NCBI GenBank assembly: GCA_964230215.1
Contig: CAXRGQ010000008.1
Coordinates: 341,648 to 405,647 of the forward strand
Length of the DNA stretch: 64,000 bases
Source of the DNA: JAUILH01 sp964230215
GTDB lineage: Bacteria > Bacteroidota > Bacteroidia > Flavobacteriales_D > JAUILH01
Direction: 5' to 3'
In this document: piece after piece, positions 44,870 through 53,304 of the stretch
How positions within the stretch are numbered: position 1 is the stretch's first letter
How the letters are laid out: the number at the start of each line of letters is the position of its first letter
Notes under the pieces: generated by a model
What the model saw: only the letters and a program-made list of their open reading frames with translations
What the model was told of the DNA's origin: nothing
Databases searched by the model: none
Translations under genes and position numbers: made by a program

Positions 44870-45136
44870 CTATTCTTCTTCTTCAGGGTCTTGTTTGTAT
44901 GTACTACATGAGCAGATATATCCACAACCATAATCGTATGCTGTTATTTTGCACTGGTCTTCCATCCCGCTAACTTCTCCTCCGCAACCATCATCTTCCC
45001 ATACAACGTTGCCATTAGGGTCAGTTACCTGACACTTTTGACATTGATTAGGCATTACGAGTTCTCTTGCGATAGAAGCGCATCCCGCCAAAACAGCACT
45101 AATGATGAATGTTGAGAGAATGTTTTTTGCTTTCAT
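44870..45136 (-). CDS. Cysteine-rich small lipoprotein, 88 residues
   Basis: The ATG at 45136 (MKAKNILSTFIISAVLAGCAS) gives a lipoprotein signal with Cys19. The mature part has further cysteines in CQKC, CGGEV, DQC and CGYICSC, suggesting disulfides or a metal site. An ATG 42 bases upstream at 45178 lies inside the thiolase gene and would add an unlikely N-terminus. Short proteins with this CxxC/VWEDDGCG pattern occur in Bacteroidota, but no function is known. It sits in a stop-start chain with the thiolase (2-base spacing) and DUF1801 genes. Confidence 0.75.
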   Translation of the reverse strand: MKAKNILSTFIISAVLAGCASIARELVMPNQCQKCQVTDPNGNVVWEDDGCGGEVSGMEDQCKITAYDYGCGYICSCSTYKQDPEEEE

Positions 45137-45137
45137 A

Positions 45138-46352
45138 TTATACTCTTTCAATAATAGTAGCGTAGCCTTGTCCAACACCTATACACATAGTAACAAGCGC
45201 GTATTTTTTATTCTGCTTGTGAAGTTCAATTGCAGCAGTTTGCAATATTCGTGCTCCCGACATGCCAAGCGGATGGCCGATTGCAATGGCTCCACCATTC
45301 GGGTTTACGCGTGGGTCGTTGTCAGCAAGTCCCATTTTACGTATGCACGCCAAAGATTGTGCTGCAAAGGCTTCATTTAGTTCAATAATATCCATGTCAT
45401 CCAAGGTAAGACCAGCGCGTTTTAATGCTTTTTCGCTTGCATATACCGGTCCAATGCCCATAATTCTAGGCTCGACACCAGCAACTGCTCCGCTCACTAT
45501 TCTCGCAAGTGGTTTTAAATTGTGATCCTTTAAGCCTTGATCGGACGCAATTAGTAATGCTCCAGCGCCATCATTCAAGCCAGATGCATTTCCTGCTGTA
45601 ACGCTTCCCCCTTCTTTTTTAAAGGCTGCTCTTAGACTGCCAAGCTTTTCTAAAGTGGAATGTGGTTTAATGAACTCGTCTTGATCGAAAATTATTGGGT
45701 CTTTTTTTCTCTGTGGAATTTCAACTGCAACAATTTCCTCTGCAAGCCTTCCTGACGCCTGAGCTTTGGCTGCTTTCATTTGTGAATTGTAGGCAAATAA
45801 ATCTTGATCTTCCCTCGAAATATTATACATCTCAACAAGGTTTTCAGCAGTTTGTCCCATTCCTTCAGTGCCATATAATTCCTTCATTTTTGGATTTACA
45901 AATCGCCACCCGAAAGATGAATCATGCATCTCTGCATCTCTACCATATGGTTTCGAAACTTTTGATATCACCCAAGGGCCCCTTGTCATGTGCTCAACTC
46001 CACCTGCTACATAGATGTCTCCATCTCCATTTCTAATGGCTCTGAATGAGTTAATAGCAGCAGCCATTCCGGATGAACACAGCCTGTTTACGGTTTCCCC
46101 TGGTACTGTATGCGGTAGCCCCGCTAATAACAATGACATTCTTGCGACATTTCTATTGTCTTCTCCTGCCTGATTTGCACAACCCATAATCACATCTTCT
46201 ATAGCCGCCGGATCCATATTCGGGTTTCTGGCAACTAACGCCTTAATTACATGTGCTCCCAAATCATCACATCTAACGGGAGCTAATGTCCCTCCAAAAT
46301 TACCTATGGCAGTTCTAATGCCGTCTACAATGTACGCTTCCATTTTATTCAT
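45138..46352 (-). CDS. paaJ: 3-oxoadipyl-CoA thiolase (phenylacetate/beta-ketoadipate)
   Basis: A 404-residue thiolase that splits 3-oxoadipyl-CoA into succinyl-CoA and acetyl-CoA. The motif CANQAGEDNRNVARM and the LNRLC-like segment VNRLCSSGM (nucleophile Cys ~93) match PaaJ/PcaF strongly; C-terminal NPNGGAIAIGHPLGMSGAR and CIGVGQG supply the His and Cys. It lies in a run of minus-strand Paa genes. The start may be 46352 or, more likely by spacing, the ATG at 46343 (MEAYIVDG), which would follow the upstream stop directly; I give the longer form. It could serve a PcaF role if a protocatechuate branch exists elsewhere. Confidence 0.92.
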   Translation of the reverse strand: MNKMEAYIVDGIRTAIGNFGGTLAPVRCDDLGAHVIKALVARNPNMDPAAIEDVIMGCANQAGEDNRNVARMSLLLAGLPHTVPGETVNRLCSSGMAAAINSFRAIRNGDGDIYVAGGVEHMTRGPWVISKVSKPYGRDAEMHDSSFGWRFVNPKMKELYGTEGMGQTAENLVEMYNISREDQDLFAYNSQMKAAKAQASGRLAEEIVAVEIPQRKKDPIIFDQDEFIKPHSTLEKLGSLRAAFKKEGGSVTAGNASGLNDGAGALLIASDQGLKDHNLKPLARIVSGAVAGVEPRIMGIGPVYASEKALKRAGLTLDDMDIIELNEAFAAQSLACIRKMGLADNDPRVNPNGGAIAIGHPLGMSGARILQTAAIELHKQNKKYALVTMCIGVGQGYATIIERV

Positions 46353-46854
46353 TTAAATAATATAATATTATGTCAAACTTACCATTGGTGGCGGTTTGAA
46401 TGTCTTTATTTCCTGCTTTCGAAATTTCACAGTCCTCAAAAATACCCGTAACACGATAAGGTTGACCGAATCCCTCCATCGGTTCGCCGTCCTTCTTAAT
46501 TTCTGACAACATACATGAACAGCCGCTCTCAGGGTACTCGCTAGACCACTCGCCATTCTTTAATTCAAAGCCAATCGTTATTCCTTTTAAATCTTCCGGG
46601 TTTTTTCCATTGTGAAATACTTTAACACGAATATCACCATCCATTAAACCGAACTTTCCCATCTCAGAAGTGCTCGAAAACGTAAAATTATCAGTTCCAG
46701 ACTCTTTAAACTCTTTGCCATCAGCTTGGTAAGATATATAGTAGCCTTCCTTATCAGTGCTTGATTCATCGGATTCAGATGTTCCCGATTCTCCACAGGC
46801 TGATGCTAATACAAGAAAGACTATGCCTAGTAAGCTATTAATGTGTCTATTCAT
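46345..46854 (-). CDS. Lipoprotein of unknown function, 169 residues
   Basis: Lipobox ASAC (Cys20) follows the signal MNRHINSLLGIVFLVLASA. The mature part has a Ser/Glu-rich linker, then a beta-type domain (EGYYISYQADGKEFKES, GDIRVKVFHNGKNPED) with three Cys (CSCM, EDC). No family is recognised. Its ATG overlaps the stop of paaI by one base, and it overlaps the thiolase start by up to 8 bases, so it is a true operon member although its role in the pathway is unclear. Confidence 0.75.
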   Translation of the reverse strand: MNRHINSLLGIVFLVLASACGESGTSESDESSTDKEGYYISYQADGKEFKESGTDNFTFSSTSEMGKFGLMDGDIRVKVFHNGKNPEDLKGITIGFELKNGEWSSEYPESGCSCMLSEIKKDGEPMEGFGQPYRVTGIFEDCEISKAGNKDIQTATNGKFDIILYYLNE

Positions 46855-47276
46855 TATTTCCAGTTTTTATCGGTTCTGTAAACGGTTCCTTTAAATATAG
46901 CAACTGTCTCATTCTCCTCATTTGTTATTAGTATTTGATATATGCCAATTTTATTGGTCAAACTCATTTCCACAGCGCGTGCAGTAATAATGTCTCCCTC
47001 TTTAACCTGTGACGTATGTGATATAGATGTTTCCACGGATACACTCATTCGTCCATGTCCATTCGCGGCAAATGCCAGTGCACTGTCTGCTAGCGAATAG
47101 GTGATTCCACCATGAGCAATTGCAAAACCATTTAGCATCTCTGCTCTAACTTTCATTTGCAGAACTGATTTACCAGCCCCATCCTCAACACGTTTAATTC
47201 CTAGCCACTTGCTAAATGGATCATTGTTGTACATCTTGTCAACAACCTCTTTTGGACTTAATAACGAATCGCTCAT
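46854..47276 (-). CDS. paaI: PaaI-type hotdog thioesterase
   Basis: A 140-residue hotdog-fold thioesterase. The motif MLNGFAIAHGGITYSLADSALAFAANG (residues ~47-73, cited by position because of length) contains the conserved Asn-Gly, HGG and the catalytic Asp in LAD, as in PaaI, which clears stalled acyl-CoA intermediates of phenylacetate breakdown. It is divergent from the PNGase F-like gene. A weak upstream box (TACTTTTA on the minus strand) may drive the paaI-to-alkC unit. Length equals the family's. Confidence 0.9.
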   Translation of the reverse strand: MSDSLLSPKEVVDKMYNNDPFSKWLGIKRVEDGAGKSVLQMKVRAEMLNGFAIAHGGITYSLADSALAFAANGHGRMSVSVETSISHTSQVKEGDIITARAVEMSLTNKIGIYQILITNEENETVAIFKGTVYRTDKNWK

Positions 47277-47383
47277 AGACCTTAAAAGTAATAAATTAGT
47301 GGACTATATTTCGATCAGATAGTGTTCTTTTTAGGAATCCAATTCTAAATAGGTATGATTTATTCCGAACTAATGTGTATACC

Positions 47384-47391
47384 TATCTTTG
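47384..47391 (+). promoter_or_regulatory. -7 box for the PNGase F-like gene
   Basis: TATCTTTG matches TAnnTTTG and lies 17 bases before ATG 47409. It lies downstream of the alternative ATG at 47355, which supports the shorter protein. Confidence 0.6.
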
Positions 47392-47408
47392 TGTCAAATT
47401 ACTTGAAA

Positions 47409-50400
47409 ATGAGAACACTATTATCATCACTTCTTTTATTAGTATTTCTATCAGTCAATGGTCAGGATACTATTACGGTTCAAACATTGGATTTTAATGA
47501 CATTACAAAAAGGAGAGGATGGTACGAGTTTCCTGATAATGACACCACATCCTATAGACAAGTGTTGATGTATTATACATTAAAGTGTGATCCTCAAACT
47601 ACTCAAGATGGATATGACTGTGGCGAGTGGGATTACTCCACATTTACAAACGTTTATAATTATGGGAATGTAGGCAATAGAAGGTATTTACAAAATGGCT
47701 CAACAGTCGATACAGTGTTCTATTCAGCTCAGGAAGTATATGATTATTATCAATCATATCAATATTTTACCAATTATTCTGGTGTCTCTGAAACTAGCCA
47801 TGTCATAGGAGCAAATACTGTGATGCTTAATGAAGCTGTGAAGTCATCCCTAGCCACAAGTAGAAGTCAATTTATCATTACGGCCGCCGAACTGTCTGGA
47901 GCGGGTTTGGTAGCGGGAGATATTCATAAACTTTCTATTGACGTTGGTGCAACTGGAGGACAACTTCAAAATTTGGAGATTAGGATGAAGAATTCTGCGT
48001 TAACTGAAGTTACACCAGATAACTATGAAAATGCTGGTCTAGCTTCAGTTTACTATTTGAATACGAATGTTAGTCCAAATGGTTTGTTCGACATAGAACT
48101 GACTAATCCATTTAATTGGGACGGAACGTCTAATCTTATCGTGGATTTTAGTTTCACAAACAGTGTTGGAAGTCAGGATGTTGAATTGAATGGTGAGTCA
48201 TTGGGAAGTAATTGTGGTGTGGCGCTTGTGGCAGAGAATAGATGCCTTGAATTTCACGGGAATGATTATGTTGAAGTGCCAGCGACAGCCCTTACTGCTC
48301 TAGATTCATTTATTACGATTAGTTTTTGGTCGTTTGGTGATCCGCAACAAATGCCCTTAAACTCCTATGCTTTTGAAGGAACGGATGCAAATGGTAATCG
48401 TGTGGTTAATAGTCATTTGCCATGGGGTAATAGTAATGTTTACTGGGATTGTGGTAATGATGGCACTAATTCATACGATCGTGTGTTTGCTACCGCTAAT
48501 TTTAGTGATTTCGCTGGAGAATGGAATCACTGGGCATTTACTAAGAATGTGGCGACAGGTGTTATGCGCGTTTATTTAAATGGGCAATTATGGTTGTCCG
48601 GCACAAATAAATTTCAGGTACTATCAAACATTGCGAATTTTAGAATAGCTAGTCGTGCAATCGCAAACGCTAATTACGAAGGGATGATTGATGAATTTAG
48701 AATATGGGATGCTGAGCTGAGCCTAAGTGAAATTCAGGATTACATGCATAAGCCGATTGACCCAAGTCATCCTCAATATTCTAATCTGCTTGTAGCCTAT
48801 GCTTTTGATGAAATGAGCGGTAGTCAAGCTATTGATTATGGCCCGCAGAATGCACACGCACAATTACTAGGTCTGCCAGAAAGAAAAGGAAGAATAGGTG
48901 GTGAGCACATGTATGATTTTGAACAGTTAACTGAACGACCACAATTAACATTTTACCAAGGCACTTACACTGCAAGTCTAGATTCGGCAATGACACTAGA
49001 TTCTTCTTTGCATGATATAAGCACAATATTAGTGGATAGTACGTTTATCGATTATAATCAATCTGGTCTTCAATATGACAGAAAAGATTCGATGGATGTA
49101 TTCATCGCAAATACATGGTCGTACACTTATAATCACAACGGACAAATCGTGGACTCTACGTTTGTAAGTGCTACAGATACTTTAATTAATACAGTAGAGG
49201 TTCGTTCTCACCAAATTCAGAATTATGTAACACCATATGGGATAGGCTTAGACCTTGGTCCAAACGGGTTTAGATGGGTATATGATGTTACCGATTATCT
49301 ACCTATCCTTAGAGACACTATTGAAATTAGCGCAGGCAATCAACAGGAATTAATTGATTTGAAATTTCTTTTCATCAAGGGGACCCCTCCAAGAGATGTG
49401 ATAGATATGGAAACCATCTGGTTAGGTAATTATCAACATGAGGACATTGCGCTGGATAATGTTATGCCTGCCGTAAATATTGAATTAAACCCAAATGCAA
49501 CTCAATACACGCTCCGAACAAGAACTACCGGTCACTATTTCGGAGGTTTTGAAAATTGCGCTGAGTTTTGTCCCAAGGATCATTTTATTAAGGTGGATGG
49601 GAATAAGCATTTCGAATGGTCTGTATGGAAAGAGTGTTCAACAAATCCAGTTGTAGATCAAGGAGGTACATGGATATATGACAGAGCTGGTTGGTGCCCC
49701 GGGACATTTGCAGACACATATAATCATAATTTAACGCCACATGTTACACCAGGTAGTTCGGTAGAAATTGATTACGGTATGCAAACTACTGCTGGCGGAA
49801 TGGAGGGTAATTACTGGAATACACTGCAGTTAATTTCGTATGGAGATTACAATCACACGCTTGATGCAGCAATTGTTGACATTATTGCACCAACTTCTTG
49901 GGAATTTCATAATAGATTGAATCCAATATGCTCTAACCCAGTCATAAAAATTCAAAATCAAGGTGAAGACACCCTTACCTCATTAACAGTAGAATATGGA
50001 GTTAGGGGAGGGGCACCTCTGAATTACGAATGGAATGGATCACTTGCATTTATGGAAGAGGATACTATCGAGCTTCCAGCGCTTACGGAATGGCATTGGG
50101 CTAATGGTGATGGGTCAAATACTTTTGAGGTGTCAATTCTGGACGCAAATAATGCTATTGATGAAAACCCAGATAATGACGTTTATTATTCAAAGTATGT
50201 GGCGCCTATTGAGTTTCCAAACCACTTTTATTTTTGGATTCAGACAAATAATGCAGCGATGGAAAATGAATATCATGTTATTGATTGGGCGGGCGATACT
50301 ATATTTACTAGAGACAATTGGGCAAATGGAACTACATACAGAGATACTTTGTTGCTCAACCCTGGTTGTTACAAAATGATATTAATAGATCATGATGAGG

Positions 50401-50804
50401 ATGGAATGTCTTTCTTCGCCAATTCAGACGGTAACGGATACTTCAGGTGGAGAGGAGTGGGTTCTGGCTCTATTAATACCCTTGAGAATAATTTTGGAGA
50501 TAAATTAATTCTCAACTTTACCGTAGGTGGAACGCTAGATGTTGAGGAGCTTAATGATGCATATGTGAGTGTATACCCTAATCCAAGTAAAGATTTTGTT
50601 AATGTAGATCTTGAAGGATTTAATGGTAACACTACCATAAAGCTTAGCACAATAGATGGAAAGACAATTGCGGAGTCCAGTCTGGAAAATGCAATCGGTG
50701 GTGGTCGTGTTAAGTTTGATTTGGAAAATCAAGCTAAAGGGGTTTATTTTATCCAAATTACAGATGGAGTCATCTTTAAAACGGTAAAATTCATACATAA
50801 CTAG
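47409..50804 (+). CDS. PNGase F-like secreted protein with inserted LamG domain and T9SS sorting domain
   Basis: A 1131-residue exported protein. Signal peptide MRTLLSSLLLLVFLSVNG; PNGase F-type N-terminal segment with LKCDPQTTQDGYDCGEWDYS (residues ~55-75); LamG/concanavalin domain at ~270-480 (CLEFHGNDYVEVPATALT, YEGMIDEFRIWDAELS); PNGase F-type C-terminal domain at ~640-840 (TTGHYFGGFENCAEFCPK, WIYDRAGWCPGTFAD); Ig-like part; and a type A sorting domain (last ~80, VSVYPNPSKDFVNVDLEG). It may release N-glycans from proteins, but activity is not certain. Start chosen at 47409 by signal peptide and promoter. It runs opposite to the Paa genes on both sides. Confidence 0.85.
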   Translation: MRTLLSSLLLLVFLSVNGQDTITVQTLDFNDITKRRGWYEFPDNDTTSYRQVLMYYTLKCDPQTTQDGYDCGEWDYSTFTNVYNYGNVGNRRYLQNGSTVDTVFYSAQEVYDYYQSYQYFTNYSGVSETSHVIGANTVMLNEAVKSSLATSRSQFIITAAELSGAGLVAGDIHKLSIDVGATGGQLQNLEIRMKNSALTEVTPDNYENAGLASVYYLNTNVSPNGLFDIELTNPFNWDGTSNLIVDFSFTNSVGSQDVELNGESLGSNCGVALVAENRCLEFHGNDYVEVPATALTALDSFITISFWSFGDPQQMPLNSYAFEGTDANGNRVVNSHLPWGNSNVYWDCGNDGTNSYDRVFATANFSDFAGEWNHWAFTKNVATGVMRVYLNGQLWLSGTNKFQVLSNIANFRIASRAIANANYEGMIDEFRIWDAELSLSEIQDYMHKPIDPSHPQYSNLLVAYAFDEMSGSQAIDYGPQNAHAQLLGLPERKGRIGGEHMYDFEQLTERPQLTFYQGTYTASLDSAMTLDSSLHDISTILVDSTFIDYNQSGLQYDRKDSMDVFIANTWSYTYNHNGQIVDSTFVSATDTLINTVEVRSHQIQNYVTPYGIGLDLGPNGFRWVYDVTDYLPILRDTIEISAGNQQELIDLKFLFIKGTPPRDVIDMETIWLGNYQHEDIALDNVMPAVNIELNPNATQYTLRTRTTGHYFGGFENCAEFCPKDHFIKVDGNKHFEWSVWKECSTNPVVDQGGTWIYDRAGWCPGTFADTYNHNLTPHVTPGSSVEIDYGMQTTAGGMEGNYWNTLQLISYGDYNHTLDAAIVDIIAPTSWEFHNRLNPICSNPVIKIQNQGEDTLTSLTVEYGVRGGAPLNYEWNGSLAFMEEDTIELPALTEWHWANGDGSNTFEVSILDANNAIDENPDNDVYYSKYVAPIEFPNHFYFWIQTNNAAMENEYHVIDWAGDTIFTRDNWANGTTYRDTLLLNPGCYKMILIDHDEDGMSFFANSDGNGYFRWRGVGSGSINTLENNFGDKLILNFTVGGTLDVEELNDAYVSVYPNPSKDFVNVDLEGFNGNTTIKLSTIDGKTIAESSLENAIGGGRVKFDLENQAKGVYFIQITDGVIFKTVKFIHN

Positions 50805-51254
50805 ATGAAGAACTTGATTTTAATATTTCTTTTTGTGTTTACAGCAGTTTCTTGTGGAGACGATTCAAAAAGCACAGCACCACCAGCAGACAAGGAAACA
50901 ATACAGTTAAAGGATAGTGCGGAATCAGAAGTAAATATTGGAAATGCAGTCAACTTAGGCTTAGGTCAGGATCAAGGTGCTCATGATAAGGTTGATGATA
51001 AAACCAAAAAACTCCATGAATTTGCCGACAATAAGTGTAAATGTGGTCAGCAAGCATTTAAGAATATTGGTGATATCGATAAATTGACGGAAAGTCAAAT
51101 CAAAGAAGTTAGAACCAAGTATAAAAACTGTATCGGCGAGTTCAGAACTGGTGAGATAATTAAAATAATGGATAAAAAAATTGTGGACAGTTATATGATT
51201 CAAAACTGCCCACAAATATCCAGTACTTTCAATCGTATAAAAAACCGCTTCTAA
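50805..51254 (+). CDS. Lipoprotein of unknown function, 149 residues
   Basis: Lipobox VSC (Cys17) after MKNLILIFLFVFTAV. The mature protein is charged with four Cys (CKC at ~78-80, C~107, C~134) and predicted helices; no named family. It starts immediately after the stop of the PNGase F-like gene, so the two form a unit. Its stop overlaps the stop of convergent paaH by 3-4 bases, which completes the plus-strand insertion between paaI and paaH. Confidence 0.75.
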   Translation: MKNLILIFLFVFTAVSCGDDSKSTAPPADKETIQLKDSAESEVNIGNAVNLGLGQDQGAHDKVDDKTKKLHEFADNKCKCGQQAFKNIGDIDKLTESQIKEVRTKYKNCIGEFRTGEIIKIMDKKIVDSYMIQNCPQISSTFNRIKNRF

Positions 51255-52408
51255 TAAATGCTGTCTTTAGCCTTTACCAAACGCCTTAATAATGGACTAG
51301 GTCTGTACCTATCTTCCCTGTATTCATTATAAAGTTTCTCAAGACGTTCAAGTAAATTTTCTAAGCCAATTTCATCTGCCCATTGTAGTAATCCTTTTGG
51401 GTAGTTAACGCCTTTAGTCATCGCTAAATCAATGTCTTCCCTGCTAGCTATGTTTAAAAACAATGCGTCAATCGCCTCATTCATAAGCATTGCTGTTATG
51501 CGATCAACTATAAATTGACCCAATTGTCTGTCCTGATTTGCCTGTGGCTTTTCCGCTCCATCCGCGTAATCGTAATAGCCTCTTCCACTTTTTCTTCCAT
51601 ACCACCCCGCTTCAGAATGTCGCTTTTGAGTAAAAGAGGGTTTATACCTTGGGTCATAGTAAAACGCGGAAAACACTGTTTCTGTCACCGTGTAGTTAAC
51701 ATCATTTCCAATAAAATCCATTAGGGTGAATGGACCCATTCTAAAGCCACCAATCTCGGTCATAGCCCAGTCAATTGTAGCAAAGTCAGCAACACCTTCT
51801 TCATATATTCTAAGAGCTTCTCCGTAAAATGGACGAGCTACCCTATTTACTATAAAGCCCGGCGTATCTTTAACTTCAACCGTTGTTTTACCCCAGGAAT
51901 CAATCAGTTCTCGCGACTCTTTTAAAACAGTCTTAGAAGTCTGAATAGCAGGGATTATCTCAACCAAGGGCATTAAAGGAGCAGGGTTAAAGAAATGAAT
52001 TCCAATTACTCGAGAATCATGTCTACAAGATGATGCTATCGCGGCAATTGATAATGAAGATGTGTTAGATGCCAAAACAGTGTCTTCCCGGCACACAATC
52101 TCCAATTGTTTAAATACTTCTTTTTTAACATCAAGATTTTCAATAATTGCTTCAATTACAATATCACAATCAGAAAATAAATCTAAACTGTTTCCTCTGC
52201 TAATTCTAGACTGTATTTTGCTCGCGTCATCATTCGTCAATTTTCCCTTTTCAACCAGTCTCGCCATAACCTTAGCCAAACTTTTTTCTGATTTTTCCAA
52301 TGCTGCATCATTGGTGTCTACCAATATTACATCATGCCCATTTTGAGACGCCACTTGAGCAATACCAGCTCCCATTGATCCCGCACCTAATATCCCAACT
52401 TTTTTCAT
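51251..52408 (-). CDS. paaH: 3-hydroxyacyl-CoA dehydrogenase (PaaH-like)
   Basis: A 385-residue enzyme that oxidises (S)-3-hydroxyadipyl-CoA to 3-oxoadipyl-CoA with NAD. The N-terminal Rossmann motif GILGAGSMGAGIAQVAS (residues ~4-20), the catalytic His in HFFNPAPLMPLVEII (~138) and the GGFRMGPFTLMDFIGNDV segment are clear, followed by a second C-terminal HCDH domain. It is somewhat shorter than E. coli PaaH (about 475). It starts 2 bases after the stop of paaG and ends on the stop of the plus-strand lipoprotein. Confidence 0.9.
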   Translation of the reverse strand: MKKVGILGAGSMGAGIAQVASQNGHDVILVDTNDAALEKSEKSLAKVMARLVEKGKLTNDDASKIQSRISRGNSLDLFSDCDIVIEAIIENLDVKKEVFKQLEIVCREDTVLASNTSSLSIAAIASSCRHDSRVIGIHFFNPAPLMPLVEIIPAIQTSKTVLKESRELIDSWGKTTVEVKDTPGFIVNRVARPFYGEALRIYEEGVADFATIDWAMTEIGGFRMGPFTLMDFIGNDVNYTVTETVFSAFYYDPRYKPSFTQKRHSEAGWYGRKSGRGYYDYADGAEKPQANQDRQLGQFIVDRITAMLMNEAIDALFLNIASREDIDLAMTKGVNYPKGLLQWADEIGLENLLERLEKLYNEYREDRYRPSPLLRRLVKAKDSIY

Positions 52409-52410
52409 TA

Positions 52411-53187
52411 TTACTCTCCTTTAAAAATAGGTTTTCTTTTTTCTAAAAATGCTTGAATGCCCTCTTTGCAGTCGTATGTAACCCCTGCAATTGCTTGAAT
52501 ATCCTCTTCAACGTTTAGTTGCGCATCTAAATCATTTGTCAGTGATAAATTGAGTGCTCGTTTTGTCAGACCAAGACCTTTTGTAGGCATTTTAGCAACT
52601 TTTTTACATAATTTCATTGCAGCGTCATCAAACTCATCATCTGGATAATAAGCGTAAATCATTCCAAGACGTTCTGCTTCTTTAGCATCAATATTATCAG
52701 CCAACATCATAAGTGCGCTGGCTTTCTGATACCCAATTAACCTTGGTAGTATAAATGTGCCGCCGCTATCTGGAATAAGACCAATTTTACTGAAGGCTTG
52801 AATGAAGCTTGCAGACTCTTTCGCAATTACAATGTCACCAGCAAGTGCAATATTTGCTCCAGCTCCTGCCGCGACCCCATTAACTCCAGATACAACTGGC
52901 TTTTCAATAGTACGCATCAACTTTATAATAGGATTATAATGCTCTCGTACTATGCTTCTTAATTCGGGTCCATTTGGGTCAGTTGCTTCTGCTAAATCTT
53001 GCCCAGCACAGAATGCTTTTCCCTCTCCAGTTAGATAGATACATCTAACTTCTGGGTTGTTCGAAAATTCTTGAAATGCTTTTTGACAATCAAATGCCAT
53101 CTCTTGATTGAAGCTATGAAATACCTTCGGACGATTAAGTTGGATAACGCCAACACCATCTTCAATTCTACTTATTATCGTGCTCAT
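52411..53187 (-). CDS. paaG: 1,2-epoxyphenylacetyl-CoA isomerase (PaaG)
   Basis: A 258-residue crotonase-family enzyme. Motifs FCAGQDLAEATDPNGPE and VNGVAAGAGANIALAGDIVIA (residues ~60-75 and ~104-124), and KIGLIPDSGGTFILPRL (with Asp at ~140), match PaaG, which converts the ring-1,2-epoxide of phenylacetyl-CoA to oxepin-CoA. The conserved order of residues is very close to E. coli PaaG. It heads the minus-strand unit paaG-paaH; a TACCTTTG -7 box lies 23 bases upstream. The divergent neighbour is paaE. Confidence 0.93.
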   Translation of the reverse strand: MSTIISRIEDGVGVIQLNRPKVFHSFNQEMAFDCQKAFQEFSNNPEVRCIYLTGEGKAFCAGQDLAEATDPNGPELRSIVREHYNPIIKLMRTIEKPVVSGVNGVAAGAGANIALAGDIVIAKESASFIQAFSKIGLIPDSGGTFILPRLIGYQKASALMMLADNIDAKEAERLGMIYAYYPDDEFDDAAMKLCKKVAKMPTKGLGLTKRALNLSLTNDLDAQLNVEEDIQAIAGVTYDCKEGIQAFLEKRKPIFKGE

Positions 53188-53209
53188 ATATTCGTATTTG
53201 TGATAAAAA

Positions 53210-53217
53210 CAAAGGTA
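53210..53217 (-). promoter_or_regulatory. -7 box for paaG-paaH
   Basis: Minus-strand TACCTTTG matches TAnnTTTG, 23 bases before the ATG at 53187. No clear -33 element was found. Divergent from paaE. Confidence 0.5.
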
Positions 53218-53304
53218 TTAAGATAATGGAGTTAGTAAGAAAATCAGAATAATAAATAGATTTTATATAATATGTGGTTAATTTTACCGGCAGATTTTAT
53301 AGGA

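Noticed and set aside
45137..45178. Upstream start for the cysteine-rich lipoprotein
   Set aside because: It overlaps the thiolase gene and adds a non-signal N-terminus ahead of a clear lipoprotein signal.
47355..47408. Upstream ATG extending the PNGase F-like protein by 18 residues
   Set aside because: It lies before the -7 box and would hide the signal peptide.
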